Position numbers and translations under genes: made by a program. A stretch of DNA of 64,000 nucleotides from Nostoc flagelliforme FACHB-838. GTDB taxonomy: Bacteria > Cyanobacteriota > Cyanobacteriia > Cyanobacteriales > Nostocaceae. Shown here piece by piece: positions 10,050 through 20,558 of this stretch (position 1 is the first letter of the stretch; each line of letters starts with the position of its first letter). The notes below the pieces were generated by a model. The model saw nothing but the letters and a program-made list of their open reading frames with translations, searched no databases and had not been told where the DNA came from. The DNA lies in the NCBI RefSeq assembly GCF_014698065.1, contig NZ_JACJSI010000001.1, positions 186,001 through 250,000 on the forward strand, written 5' to 3'.

Positions 10050-13000
10050 ATGGCGCTTTCAGCCGGAAATATCGCATTTGTAGGTTTTAATGCGGATGGA
10101 AATGACAATATCGCTTTTGTGGCGCTCGTTGACATTAACCCTAATGAAGTAATTATTTTTGAGGATAACGAGTGGAATGGCACTGCCTGGGTTGACACAA
10201 ACGAAGGTGCATTTAGTTGGACAGCCACTTCTTTAGTAACCGCAGGTACAATTGTCCGCATCGACAACATCGGAAGTGGAACGATCGCCGCAAGCACAGG
10301 AACCGCCGCAACTGGCGTTACTGGGCGGGGTGGAAACAGGGGTATTGGTACTAATGACGAAACTATTTACGCTTATCAAGGAAGTGCAGCCTCTCCCACT
10401 TTTATCACAGCGATCGCTAGTGGTGGGTTCAGTAGTGCAAATGGTCTTTTGACTAGCACAGGACTGACAGCAGGCACTAATGCCATTGACTTCTTAACTG
10501 TTGATGATGATGTAGATATTGCTGCATACAATGCTTCTCGCAGTGGACAAGCAGACTTCGCTTCATATCTCCCACTGATTAACAATCCTGCTAACTGGCA
10601 GACACAGGACAGTACTGGCGATCAAAGTATTGATGGTACTCCTCCTGATGTACCTTTTAGCTCGACAGAATTTGTGATCGCGGCAGCAACCCTCACAGTG
10701 TCGATCGCAGCCCAAGATGCCAACGCATCCGAAGCAGGCAGTGACCCTGGTATCTTCCGGATCTCTCGCACAGGCAGTACCACCAATGCCTTGACGGTAA
10801 ATTACAATGTTGCAACGGGTGCTGGACAAGCCACAAGCGTAGATTACACCCCAACCCTAACAGGCACAGCAACCATCGCTGCCGGACAATCCTTTGTGGA
10901 TATTACCATTACACCTGTGGATGATACGGCAATTGAAGGAACTGAAACCGTCACTCTGAATCTCAATAGCAGCGCCGATTATACTCTGGGTACTGCTAGT
11001 GCAACAGTGGCGATCGCTGACAACGATACGGTTGCAAGTTCCATCGATCTCTCTACCTACGTCCGCATCGGACGTTACGACCTACCCGAACCGACGCGAA
11101 CCACTGCACCAACCAACAGCTTGCTAGCTCAAGAAGCCTCGGCAGTGACCTACAATAAGGATACCGACACGCTGTTCGTTGTCGGTGATGGCAGCAAAGC
11201 GATCGTGCAAGTATCGAAGACGGGACAATTAATTGACTCAATGACGCTAGCTCTTGGCAGCAGTCCCCAAGGAACGGAATTTTACGATACAGAAGGGCTT
11301 ACCTATGTTGGTGACGGCAAGTTTGTCTTGATCGAGGAGCGAGACAGACAGGCTAATTTATTTACTTATGCCCCAGGAACCACCCTTACCAGAAGCAACG
11401 TACAGACCGTAAAGCTCGGTACGACGGTTGGAAATATTGGGATTGAGGGTATCTCCTATGACCCACAGACTGGTGGCTTCATCGCAGTTAAGGAAGTTAC
11501 ACCCGAAGGAATTTTTCAAACAAACATCGATTTTGCGGCGGGAACTGCAAGCAACGGTTCGGCTACCACAGTCAACTCTACCAACCTTTTCGATCCAGCT
11601 TTAGCTGGGCTTGCGGACTTTGCGGATGTTTTCGCATTGTCGAATCTATCGTCCTTGAATGGGCAACCCGACTCAAGCCGCCTGCTGATTTTGAGCCAAG
11701 AATCGGGCAAGATCGTCAACATTGATCGCACTGGGAATATCTCTAGCTCATTAACCATCGTCTCCGATGCAGGTAATCCTTTATCCGTTGTGGATCAGGG
11801 GAATGAAGGAATCACGGTAGACAAGGATGGATTGATTTATGTCGTTAACGAGGAGGGCGGAGGTGATATCGATCACCCTCAACTTTGGGTCTATGCACCG
11901 TCCTCATTTACCTATGCCAATCAAGCCCCTGTAGCCGTCAGCCTTGCGAACACCATCAGCAGCTTGGCAGAAAACACCAGTACTGCAACTCCCTTTAAAG
12001 TCGGCAATATAATCGTCAGTGATGACGCTCTGGGAACAAATACCCTCAGCTTGACTGGTGCAGATGCCAACTTTTTTGAGATTACGGGCAATGGTTTATT
12101 CCTCAAAGCGGGAACCACCTTAGATTTTGAAACTAAAACTAGTTACAACGTCAGCGTCAATGTAAATGACACCACCGTTGGCAATAACCCAGACACAACT
12201 ACGGCATTTACCTTATCAGTCACCGATGTAAATGAGAATCCCACCACCAGTAGTATCTTCATCACTGAAGTAGCTCCTTGGAGCAGTGGCAATTCGCCCG
12301 TCGCCTCAGACTGGTTTGAGCTTACCAACACTGGTATGAACGCTGTGGATATCACAGGTTGGAAAATTGACGACAACTCGAATAGTTTCGCCGCCTCTGT
12401 CGCCTTGAACGGTATCACCAGCATCGGCGCAGGTGAATCGGTAATCTTCATCGAAGGAGCTACCGTCAATACTACTTTCCTATCCAACTGGTTCGGTGTG
12501 AACCCACCAGCTAGCTTGAAGATCGGCAATTACTCTGGTTCGGCCATAGGCTTGAGTACGAGTGGTGATGCCGTGAATATCTATAGTGCCACTGGTGCTT
12601 TACAAGCTAATGTCGTTTTCGGAGCATCTCCAGCCGTAGCCCCATTTGCCACCTTTGACAATGCCGCCTTGTTAAATAATGCCACGATCGCAACACTAAG
12701 CGCTGTGGGAGTCAACGGTGGATTCGTCGCTGTAAATTCAAGCACGGAAATTGGCTCTCCAGGGACTATTGTTTCGTCTCTACCCATGATCGCGCTCATA
12801 GCCCAAGATGCCAACGCAGCCGAAGTTGGCAATGACCCTGGTATCTTCCGCATCTCTCGCACAGGCAGTACCACCAATGCCTTGACGGTAAATTACAATG
12901 TTGCAACGGGTGCTGGACAAGCCACAAGCGTAGATTACACCCCAACCCTAACAGGCACAGCAACCATTGCTGCCGGACAATCCTTTGTGGATATAACCAT

Positions 13001-13967
13001 TACACCTGTGGATGATACGGCAGTTGAAGGAACTGAAACCGTCACTTTGATTCTAAATAGTAGCGCCAACTATACTCTGGGTACTGCTACTGCTACAGTG
13101 GCGATCACTGATAATGAAGCACCTACGCTAGTGCAACCCATTGACGATCAAATTATTTCTACTGACAAACCCTTCTCTTTTAATGTCAGTAACAAATTTG
13201 CTGATGTCGATCAAGGCGACACCCTTACCTACAGTGCTACAGGTTTACCCACTGGTTCTAGTATTGTTGCTAATACAGGTGTAATATCCGGCACTATCTC
13301 CCAAATTGGCATCTTCGGAGTCACAGTTACCGCCACTGATAGCAGTGGTGCTAATGTTAGCGATACCTTTGACCTGATTGTTGCTAATAACAAGGCGACA
13401 TCTGGCAACGACATTATCTTTATCGACCAACTTAATGGTTTGAACATAGTCGATGCCTTAGCTGGGAGCGATCGCGTCATCGGTACTAATGCCAATGAAA
13501 CGATCGATGGTGGTGCAGGCAATGATTACCTTGATGGCAAGGGAGGTACTGATCTCCTCCGTGGCGGTGATGGCAATGACACAATCTTAGGCGGACTTGG
13601 CAGTGACACGCTTTCTGGAGGCAAGGACAGTGACCGCCTCATTGGTTGGGAGGGTGGCACAAGCGAAATTGACCTACTCAACGGCGATCAGGGTGAAGAT
13701 ACTTACGTCTTGGGTAATGCCAGTTCAGTTTTCTATACCAGTTCCGGTAACGGTGACTATGCCGATATTGCCAGCTTTAAGAACAAGGACAAAATTGAAC
13801 TTAATGGAGTTGCTAGCAATTACTCACTAGGATCTGCATCAGCCGTGTCTGGTGACAAATCTGCTGTCGGCATCTTTAGCAATGGAACAGAGTTAATTGC
13901 TGTTGTTGAGGATGGGTTAAAGCTAAAGACGAATTTGGCAACCGATACTCGCTTTGTATTTGTTTAA
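10050..13967 (+). CDS. Giant secreted RTX protein with Calx-beta, SdiA-regulated-like, cadherin-like and lamin-tail domains
   Basis: Seen, 1305 aa: no N-terminal signal peptide. Order: an unassigned N-terminal beta-rich region (1-205); Calx-beta 1 (about 210-330); a propeller-like region resembling the SdiA-regulated/esterase-like family (335-625, with TEGLTYVGDGKFVLIEERDRQ and GIEGISYD); cadherin-like (630-735); lamin-tail-like domain (740-905, FITEVAPWSSG..DWFELTNTG); Calx-beta 2 (about 910-1030); He-PIG-type Ig (1035-1115); RTX nonapeptides (1140-1215, GGAGNDYLDGKGG). Known: C-terminal RTX repeats bind Ca2+ and usually mark type I secretion. Inference: a secreted or surface protein. The ATG has AGGAG 8 nt upstream (TAAGGAGAATTTATG). 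The two Calx-beta units are almost identical at DNA level. Confidence 0.8.
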   Translation: MALSAGNIAFVGFNADGNDNIAFVALVDINPNEVIIFEDNEWNGTAWVDTNEGAFSWTATSLVTAGTIVRIDNIGSGTIAASTGTAATGVTGRGGNRGIGTNDETIYAYQGSAASPTFITAIASGGFSSANGLLTSTGLTAGTNAIDFLTVDDDVDIAAYNASRSGQADFASYLPLINNPANWQTQDSTGDQSIDGTPPDVPFSSTEFVIAAATLTVSIAAQDANASEAGSDPGIFRISRTGSTTNALTVNYNVATGAGQATSVDYTPTLTGTATIAAGQSFVDITITPVDDTAIEGTETVTLNLNSSADYTLGTASATVAIADNDTVASSIDLSTYVRIGRYDLPEPTRTTAPTNSLLAQEASAVTYNKDTDTLFVVGDGSKAIVQVSKTGQLIDSMTLALGSSPQGTEFYDTEGLTYVGDGKFVLIEERDRQANLFTYAPGTTLTRSNVQTVKLGTTVGNIGIEGISYDPQTGGFIAVKEVTPEGIFQTNIDFAAGTASNGSATTVNSTNLFDPALAGLADFADVFALSNLSSLNGQPDSSRLLILSQESGKIVNIDRTGNISSSLTIVSDAGNPLSVVDQGNEGITVDKDGLIYVVNEEGGGDIDHPQLWVYAPSSFTYANQAPVAVSLANTISSLAENTSTATPFKVGNIIVSDDALGTNTLSLTGADANFFEITGNGLFLKAGTTLDFETKTSYNVSVNVNDTTVGNNPDTTTAFTLSVTDVNENPTTSSIFITEVAPWSSGNSPVASDWFELTNTGMNAVDITGWKIDDNSNSFAASVALNGITSIGAGESVIFIEGATVNTTFLSNWFGVNPPASLKIGNYSGSAIGLSTSGDAVNIYSATGALQANVVFGASPAVAPFATFDNAALLNNATIATLSAVGVNGGFVAVNSSTEIGSPGTIVSSLPMIALIAQDANAAEVGNDPGIFRISRTGSTTNALTVNYNVATGAGQATSVDYTPTLTGTATIAAGQSFVDITITPVDDTAVEGTETVTLILNSSANYTLGTATATVAITDNEAPTLVQPIDDQIISTDKPFSFNVSNKFADVDQGDTLTYSATGLPTGSSIVANTGVISGTISQIGIFGVTVTATDSSGANVSDTFDLIVANNKATSGNDIIFIDQLNGLNIVDALAGSDRVIGTNANETIDGGAGNDYLDGKGGTDLLRGGDGNDTILGGLGSDTLSGGKDSDRLIGWEGGTSEIDLLNGDQGEDTYVLGNASSVFYTSSGNGDYADIASFKNKDKIELNGVASNYSLGSASAVSGDKSAVGIFSNGTELIAVVEDGLKLKTNLATDTRFVFV
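10710..11024 (+). repeat. Direct repeat copy 1 (Calx-beta unit)
   Basis: About 315 bp encoding Calx-beta unit 1. It is nearly identical in nucleotide sequence to 12801-13115 in the same gene, with long unbroken stretches, for example from CGCACAGGCAGTACCACC onwards. The difference count was not computed. Confidence 0.85.
12801..13115 (+). repeat. Direct repeat copy 2 (Calx-beta unit)
   Basis: Second copy of the unit at 10710-11024, about 2.1 kb downstream in the same frame. Some differences change residues (for example SNDP for SDP regions, ILNSSANYT for LNSSADYT), but the central part is unchanged. This suggests recent duplication or ongoing gene conversion. Confidence 0.85.
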
Positions 13968-14250
13968 CGAAGATTCAAGTAATGTCTAACGACAAGCTAC
14001 TGCGTGTCTACGCTCCTTGAGGAAACTTGAAGGCGATCGTTTGCCTCACGCAGAGACGCTCATCCCCTATTCCCCAACACTATTCAGTTAAGCCCAAAAT
14101 TCTTGGTAGAGACGCGAAGTTGTACTGGGCTTCATCCCGTACTAACGCGTTTCTACAGGGCAAAAATCCTTAATCCAACAGTATTGCCCCATTCCGCACT
14201 CCCAATTTTCCAAGCAGTCTCATGTTTGAAATCTACCTGAGAATTAAACT

Positions 14251-17200
14251 ATGGTCACTACAAGCACAATTCGCTTTTCCCAGTTCAATGCTTCCCTGAA
14301 TCGGAACGCTGAAGGTCAGTTAGTAAGTGATTTGTCTAACCCTGACAATGCTCAGGCCAAGGCGGTTGCAGAAATCATCCAACGTAATAACCCGGATGTA
14401 TTACTAATTAACGAGTTTGACTACTCCCCGGAAGCAATTCAGTTATTTAAGCAAAATTACCTTGCAGTCAGCCAGAATGGTTCAAATCCTGTTGATTACC
14501 CTTACTTTTACATTGCTCCTTCCAACACGGGTATCGCCTCTGGGTTTGACTTGAACAACAACGGCGCAGTAGTTACAACCCCAGGCGAACCGGGATATGG
14601 GGATGATGCCTTCGGATTCGGTAACTTTCCTGGTCAATTCGGGATGTTAGTGCTGTCTAAATATCCCATTGACACAGCTAATGTCCGCACCTTCCAAAAC
14701 TTCCTCTGGAAGGATATGCCCAATGCTTTGCTTCCGGATGATCCTACAACACCACAGCCCAATGATTGGTATTCTCAAGATGAACTGGAAGTTTTACGTC
14801 TCTCCTCCAAAAGTCATTGGGATGTACCAATCCAGGTAAACGGCGAGACAATTCATGTCCTCGCCAGCCACCCCACACCTCCAACCTTCGATGGACGGGA
14901 AGACCGCAACGGTAAGCGCAACCACGATGAAATCCGCTTTTGGGCAGACTATATTACTCCTGGTAAAGGTAATTATATTTACGATGATCAGGGGAAAATT
15001 GGCGGTATTGCTGCTGGCTCAAGCTTTGTGATTGCGGGCGATCAAAATGCAGATCCCTTGGATGGTGATAGTTTTGACAACGCTATTCGCCAACTGTTGC
15101 AAAATCCTAATATCAATACTAATGTCATTCCTAGCAGTCTGGGTGGGTCTCAACAAGCAGAGTTGCAGGGTGGTGCAAACGCTAGCCAAAAGGGTAATCC
15201 TAGCTTTGATACCGCAGACTTTGCTGATACGGCTCCCGGAAACCTGCGGACTGATTACGTGCTACCCTCCGCTGACCTGACAATTGCCAACTCAGCAGTA
15301 TTCTGGCCACTGAATACTGACCCAACATTCCCCTTGGTAGGTACTTTTCCTTTCCCCAGTTCTGACCATCGCTTAGTATTTACAGATGTGCAAACTGGGC
15401 CAAATGAACCAGGTAAAACCATTCCCAGTATAGGATTCCAGGGGCAGTCTACTTTCGTTACTGGCTTTATTCCTGGTGGTGCAGCAGGAACTGTGAATGG
15501 AGTACAGACTCCATTGGGTGGACTATCTGGTGTAACTTACGATGCTGTTAACAATCGCTACTACACTATCTCAGACGATCGCTCCCAATTTGGCCCCGCC
15601 CGCTTCTATACTTTCACTGCTGATACCGAGGTAACTTTTACCAATGTCACGCCTTTGAAAGATAATAATAACAACTTATTTGAAACATTTAGTATTGACC
15701 CAGAAGGCATTGCTTTAACTAACAATGATACTGTTTTCATCTCTTCTGAAGGTGAAGTTAATCTTGGTGCAGGTCGAGTTAGCGATCCCTTTATTAAGGA
15801 ATTTTCCCTGACAACGGGGCAACAATTGCGTTCTCTACCTGTCCCCAGCAAATTCTTACCAGTAGTTGAAGATACCAACGCCAACGGTATTGTAGATGCA
15901 GGTGATACGCAAATATCAGGCGTTTACAATAATCTGGCATTTGAAAGCCTCACCATTACACCAGACCAAAAAACTCTATTCACCGCCACTGAAAACGCCC
16001 TATCCCAAGATGGATTAAGAGCTTCGCTCACTAGTGGCAGCCCTTCCCGGATTCTGCAATACAATCTGGTAAGTGGACAGCCAGAAAAAGAATACCTGTA
16101 TATTACTAATGCAATCGCCGAAGTACCCAACCCTAGCACAGGCTTTGGTGACAATGGTTTAGTGGATTTACTAGCGATCGACAACCGTGGCACTTTGCTA
16201 GCCTTGGAACGCTCTTTTTCTGCGGGTGTCGGTAACACCATCAAAATCTACGAAATTTCTTTGCAAGGTGCAACAGACATTAGTTTCTACGATTCTCTGA
16301 ATAATTTGAGTACTGAGCAATTAGCAGCTATCCAACCCGCGCAAAAACGTCTGCTGTTAAATTTAAATGATCTGGATTTGCCTAACGGTACAGATAACAT
16401 CGAAGGCATCACCTTTGGTCCCAAATTAGCAGATGGTCGTCAGTCGATTGTGCTGGTAAGTGATAACAACTTCAACCAAAGCCAATTTACCCAAATTCTT
16501 ACGCTGGATGCAGGCTTAGTTTCAACTGCTGCACCCACAGTAGAAACTCGTCCCGATTTGTTGGATGATGAGACACTGGCAGTTGATCAACGGGCTGATG
16601 CTGATGATCCTGCCATTTATGTTAATGCCACAAATTCTGCCGATAGCCTAGTATTGACCTCAGTGAAAAATGGCGGACTGCGGGTTTATGACTTGTCTGG
16701 GAATTTGTTAGAAACAGTTAATCCTGGTGGTATTCGCTACAACAACATTGATCTACAATACGGTTTCAAATTAGGCAATCAATCCGTTGATATTGCCGTA
16801 GCTAGCGATCGCGGCAATGATAAATTAGCAATCTTCAAAATTAACCCCAACCCTGGCGCTGAGGGCAACTATCTAGAAGACATTACCGACAGCAACCTTG
16901 GCACTCTCTTCCAAGCAGCACCTTTTGCAGAACCTTATTCCTCATCTTCTCGGAGTGCTTACGGACTGGCATTGTACCGTAGTCCAATCACCAATGATTA
17001 TTATGTCTTTGCTAATCGCCGAGAAACTGGAGATGTAGCTCAGTTCAAACTAATTGACAAAGGTAATGGCAAAATTGGCATTGAACGGGTGCGAGAATTT
17101 ACTGTACCGACAATTGAAGGACGCGATCCGCAAACAGAGGGTATGGTAGTAGACCAGGAAACTGGTTTCCTTTACATCGGCCAGGAAAATATCGGTATCT

Positions 17201-19674
17201 GGAAGTTCCAAGCAGAACCAAACGGTGGCACAACTGGCAAGCTAATTGATCAAGTCAGAGATTTAGGTGGTAATTATTTCACCGATGACGTAGAAGGACT
17301 GACTATTTATTACGGCAAAAATGGCACAGGCTACTTATTAGCATCTAGCCAAGGCGACAACACCTTTGTTGCTTACACTCGTGAAGGTAACAACGAATAC
17401 GTGGGTAACTTTGCGGTTGGTAACAATGGGGCAATTGACAGCGTACAAGAGTCAGACGGTGCAGATGTAATTAACGTACCACTGGGGCCTAACTTTCCAT
17501 TTGGTTTATTTGTCACTCAAGATGGCTCCAATGAACCTGCCACAATAGTCAGCGATGAAGGTGAAGAGGAAAATATCAGTTCTAACTTCAAGCTTGTACC
17601 TTGGGAAAATATTGCCAATGCCTTCCCCAATTCTCTAACTATTGACACCACTAGTTACGATCCACGCAATCCTGTTGCTCAACCCAAGCTGACTATCTAT
17701 GAATTTGAAAACTTACCCAAGTTAGGAACAACCTCTGAAAATCAAGATATTTTCTTAGGTGGTTTCTCTGGGTTGTATTTTCAAGGGTTCGCAGCAAATG
17801 GGAATCTGAAGTTTGTCACTCACACAGACAGGGGCCCCAATGGAGAACCTGATGGTTTCAACAGACCATTTTTATTGCCAGAATTTCAACCAGAAATAGT
17901 CAGCTTTGAACTCAATCGCACTACAGGTGAAATCAGTATTACCAATAGAACTGGATTATTCCGCCAAGATGGGACAACACCATTAACTGGATTGCCTAAC
18001 CTGCAAGCTGGGGCAAATGGTACCGCCTACACTGATGAAATTGCCGTTGACTTAGATAACAATATTTTAGCTAACGATCCTTTAGGTGCTGACTTAGAAG
18101 GAATTGTAATTGCGGAAAATGGTGACTATTGGATGGTAGATGAATACCGTCCGGCAATTTATCACTTTGATGTTAATGGTAAACTGAGCGATCGCTTTAT
18201 TCCTCAAGGAACTGCCACAGCACCCAACCCAGATCAACCAGCAGGAACTTTTGGTACTGAGGTATTGCCAGCAGTTTATGCCCAACGCCGCAATAACCGG
18301 GGATTTGAAGCTGTAGCCTTGGAAGGTGATAAATTATACGCTTTTATTCAAAGTCCAATTGATAATCCAGATGTCGCCAATGATGCGACTTCTAAAGCTT
18401 CTCTCAACCTGCGAATTCTAGAGTTTGATATTGTCACCAAGCAAGTAACAGGAGAATATTTATATCTTCTGGAAGGTTTACCGTCAACTGACAAAATTGG
18501 CGATGCAGTATCTTTAGGTAACGGCAAATTTGCAGTAGTTGAGCGAGATGACAATGGTACGTCTGCTGGCAATAAACTAATTTATCAAATTGATTTAGCC
18601 GGGGCAAGCAACATTAATAACCCTGCTAACTTTACCTTGCTAGCTGATAAAACCATCGAACAACTTACTTCTGCGGAGTTAGCTGCTGCCAATATTAACC
18701 CTGTCACCAAGAGTTTAATTGCTAATGCTGCTCAGTTGGGTTACACGGGAGTCGAAAAATTAGAAGGTCTGGCACTGGTAGCACCCAACACCCTAGCTTT
18801 GATTAATGACAACGACTTTAATGTTGCAGGCAATACACCTGCTCAGAAACTCGGTATTTTGGAACTACCCAATAACCTAACAGTTGTAGAGCCTAGTTTC
18901 CCGAACGGTTTTGGTTCTAGCAACAGCGATACTGTCAATCTTGAGCCTGGACAATTCTTTAATGCAGGTGACGGAGCAGACTTTGTAGAGGGTACTAAAA
19001 ATAATACAATCTTGGCTGGAAACGGTGATGACATCGTGCTTGCAGGGAGTGACTCTTCAATATCCGGGAATGATGGTGATGATCAGATATTTATTGGTCA
19101 AAATGGCCCGGCTCAAAATACCAATGCTGATGGTGGCAATGGTGATGATCTGATTGTCGTGGTGGAAGCTAGTGGTAGTAATAATTTGTTTGGTGGGGCA
19201 GGTGATGATACTCTCACAGTAATTGAAGGTTCTCGTCAATCATTATTTGGTGGCTCAGGCAATGATACCCTTAGCAGTGGCAGTAGCAATAACCTTCTTT
19301 ACGGTGGTTCTGGAGATGACAAATTTTTCTCCAATGTCAATGATTCGCTATTTGGTGGCGATGGTGATGATGTGCTATTTGCTGGTCAACAGGGTAGTAA
19401 TCGCCTAAGTGGTGGTGCTGGTGCTGACCAGTTCTGGATTGCTAATGGTAGTCTGCCAATTAGTAAAAATATTATTGCTGATTTTACAATCGGGATTGAT
19501 AAAATCGGGCTGGGTGGTATTGGCGTATCTCAATTTTGTGGGCTAACACTGTTGCAACAAGGTAGTGACACTTTGGTGAAAACAGGAAATACAGAGTTGG
19601 TTTCATTGCTAGGAATTACCTCAACTAGCCTAACTGCAAATGACTTTGTTTTCTCTCCTAGCGTCGTGGCTTAG
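14251..19674 (+). CDS. Giant RTX exoprotein: endonuclease/phosphatase + esterase-like + 3-phytase + esterase-like
   Basis: Seen, 1807 aa, no signal peptide. Order: endonuclease/exonuclease/phosphatase fold (1-385; INEFDYSP, ASHPTPP, AGDQNADP, SSDHRLVF motifs); esterase-like domain of the type fused to phytases (395-750); beta-propeller phytase (765-1125; RPDLLDDETLAVDQRADADDP start, VASDRGNDKLAIFKINP); a second esterase-like region (1145-1545; THTDRGPNGEPDG, EGIVIAENGDYWMVDEY); RTX nonapeptides (1565-1700) and a secretion-type tail ending DFVFSPSVVA. Known: such domains hydrolyse phosphodiesters, phosphomonoesters and phytate. Inference: a calcium-dependent, type-I-secreted phosphorus-scavenging enzyme. 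It shares its RTX tail with the next gene, and no Pho box was found upstream of it. Confidence 0.85.
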   Translation: MVTTSTIRFSQFNASLNRNAEGQLVSDLSNPDNAQAKAVAEIIQRNNPDVLLINEFDYSPEAIQLFKQNYLAVSQNGSNPVDYPYFYIAPSNTGIASGFDLNNNGAVVTTPGEPGYGDDAFGFGNFPGQFGMLVLSKYPIDTANVRTFQNFLWKDMPNALLPDDPTTPQPNDWYSQDELEVLRLSSKSHWDVPIQVNGETIHVLASHPTPPTFDGREDRNGKRNHDEIRFWADYITPGKGNYIYDDQGKIGGIAAGSSFVIAGDQNADPLDGDSFDNAIRQLLQNPNINTNVIPSSLGGSQQAELQGGANASQKGNPSFDTADFADTAPGNLRTDYVLPSADLTIANSAVFWPLNTDPTFPLVGTFPFPSSDHRLVFTDVQTGPNEPGKTIPSIGFQGQSTFVTGFIPGGAAGTVNGVQTPLGGLSGVTYDAVNNRYYTISDDRSQFGPARFYTFTADTEVTFTNVTPLKDNNNNLFETFSIDPEGIALTNNDTVFISSEGEVNLGAGRVSDPFIKEFSLTTGQQLRSLPVPSKFLPVVEDTNANGIVDAGDTQISGVYNNLAFESLTITPDQKTLFTATENALSQDGLRASLTSGSPSRILQYNLVSGQPEKEYLYITNAIAEVPNPSTGFGDNGLVDLLAIDNRGTLLALERSFSAGVGNTIKIYEISLQGATDISFYDSLNNLSTEQLAAIQPAQKRLLLNLNDLDLPNGTDNIEGITFGPKLADGRQSIVLVSDNNFNQSQFTQILTLDAGLVSTAAPTVETRPDLLDDETLAVDQRADADDPAIYVNATNSADSLVLTSVKNGGLRVYDLSGNLLETVNPGGIRYNNIDLQYGFKLGNQSVDIAVASDRGNDKLAIFKINPNPGAEGNYLEDITDSNLGTLFQAAPFAEPYSSSSRSAYGLALYRSPITNDYYVFANRRETGDVAQFKLIDKGNGKIGIERVREFTVPTIEGRDPQTEGMVVDQETGFLYIGQENIGIWKFQAEPNGGTTGKLIDQVRDLGGNYFTDDVEGLTIYYGKNGTGYLLASSQGDNTFVAYTREGNNEYVGNFAVGNNGAIDSVQESDGADVINVPLGPNFPFGLFVTQDGSNEPATIVSDEGEEENISSNFKLVPWENIANAFPNSLTIDTTSYDPRNPVAQPKLTIYEFENLPKLGTTSENQDIFLGGFSGLYFQGFAANGNLKFVTHTDRGPNGEPDGFNRPFLLPEFQPEIVSFELNRTTGEISITNRTGLFRQDGTTPLTGLPNLQAGANGTAYTDEIAVDLDNNILANDPLGADLEGIVIAENGDYWMVDEYRPAIYHFDVNGKLSDRFIPQGTATAPNPDQPAGTFGTEVLPAVYAQRRNNRGFEAVALEGDKLYAFIQSPIDNPDVANDATSKASLNLRILEFDIVTKQVTGEYLYLLEGLPSTDKIGDAVSLGNGKFAVVERDDNGTSAGNKLIYQIDLAGASNINNPANFTLLADKTIEQLTSAELAAANINPVTKSLIANAAQLGYTGVEKLEGLALVAPNTLALINDNDFNVAGNTPAQKLGILELPNNLTVVEPSFPNGFGSSNSDTVNLEPGQFFNAGDGADFVEGTKNNTILAGNGDDIVLAGSDSSISGNDGDDQIFIGQNGPAQNTNADGGNGDDLIVVVEASGSNNLFGGAGDDTLTVIEGSRQSLFGGSGNDTLSSGSSNNLLYGGSGDDKFFSNVNDSLFGGDGDDVLFAGQQGSNRLSGGAGADQFWIANGSLPISKNIIADFTIGIDKIGLGGIGVSQFCGLTLLQQGSDTLVKTGNTELVSLLGITSTSLTANDFVFSPSVVA

Positions 19675-19720
19675 TTTGTTGCCTAGCGTCATCCCAATTC
19701 TAAATCATTCCTGAATAACG

Positions 19721-19753
19721 AGATCCTCGACTTGTTTAAGAAGTCGGGGATCT
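19721..19753. repeat. Hairpin repeat downstream of phytase gene
   Basis: Inverted repeat AGATCCTCGACTT / AAGTCGGGGATCT with a 7-nt loop and one wobble pair. It has no T run, so it is a weak terminator at best. The sequence type recurs between genes in Nostoc genomes. Confidence 0.6.
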
Positions 19754-20164
19754 AAATGTTTTATGTGTTGCGAAGATTTTTTTAAATGATATAGCGGTTT
19801 CCATTCAAATGCGATACGACTTTATATTCCAAGGTGTAGGGAATATGCCCTGCCCCTACGGGTGTACTATATTAGCCTTTACAAATATCATGTCCACATA
19901 ATTAGTTACGATTACCTACAGCCTTCGGGTTTAATAAGTAATCAAGCGGACACGATATAACAGTGAAATCCATGCGATCACTAGCGAATTAAAATTAAAA
20001 ATAATCAAGTTTTATTTTTTGATAATTATCAAAAAATCATTAGCCAAGCAAAATATAAATATATATGCTTGACTTTTTGACACCAATGGCATTGCCATAT
20101 TACTACAAATATCTATGGTGAATTATTTTTTATGTAATTAATCCAAGCAGATTGTCATAAATAT

Positions 20165-20266
20165 TATACCAATTTGAAAAAAGAATGCGACAGATGGGTA
20201 GGGGCACAACAATGTTGTGCCCTTACAAATAATTGATGTGTCGCAAACATTATTTGAATTGGTATT
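20165..20266. mobile_element. MITE-like inverted-repeat element
   Basis: About 100 bp bounded by TATACCAATTTGAA and TTTGAATTGGTATTA, which are imperfect inverted repeats. An internal perfect hairpin GGGCACAACA / TGTTGTGCCC lies in the middle. It has no coding capacity. Such TACCAATT-ended elements are common between Nostoc genes. No certain target duplication was seen. Confidence 0.5.
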
Positions 20267-20558
20267 ACTTTTTTATTTGTGTAGATTTTAATCATTTCTT
20301 CCGTTTAGCTTATTGTTTTCTTAATCTTCTAATGAAAACATCTTTACTGCTAGCTAAGTTACCTCATAACTACTAGCGTTTGGACGAAATCGGACTTAAC
20401 GGGCTTTTCTAAACTATATTTTTGTAATTCTGAGATTTTCCCGTAACTCCGCTTTCTAGCGTGAGAACATGATTTATTTTTCCCACAAGTAATGCAATCA
20501 GAGAACTTGAATACTTTGTGGTGCAGTTAAATCCAATACCCAAACAACGTTCTAAATT

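Larger units (their letters stand above)
19675..20558. other. Long spacer between the two RTX phosphoesterase genes
   Basis: There is no gene here. It contains a hairpin just after the upstream gene, a MITE-like inverted-repeat element, dispersed Nostoc-type repeats around 19780-19970 (including a GCCCCTACGGG block), and the promoter region of the downstream gene. A weak candidate Pho-box-like array, CTTAATCT-3-AATGAAAA-3-CTTTACTG, sits at 20320-20349; only its first and third units match the expected pattern, so I do not call it. Confidence 0.5.

Noticed and set aside
20320-20349. Pho box upstream of the GDPD gene
   Set aside because: Only two of the three 8-mers resemble the expected CTTAA pattern and the site is over 200 bp before the start.
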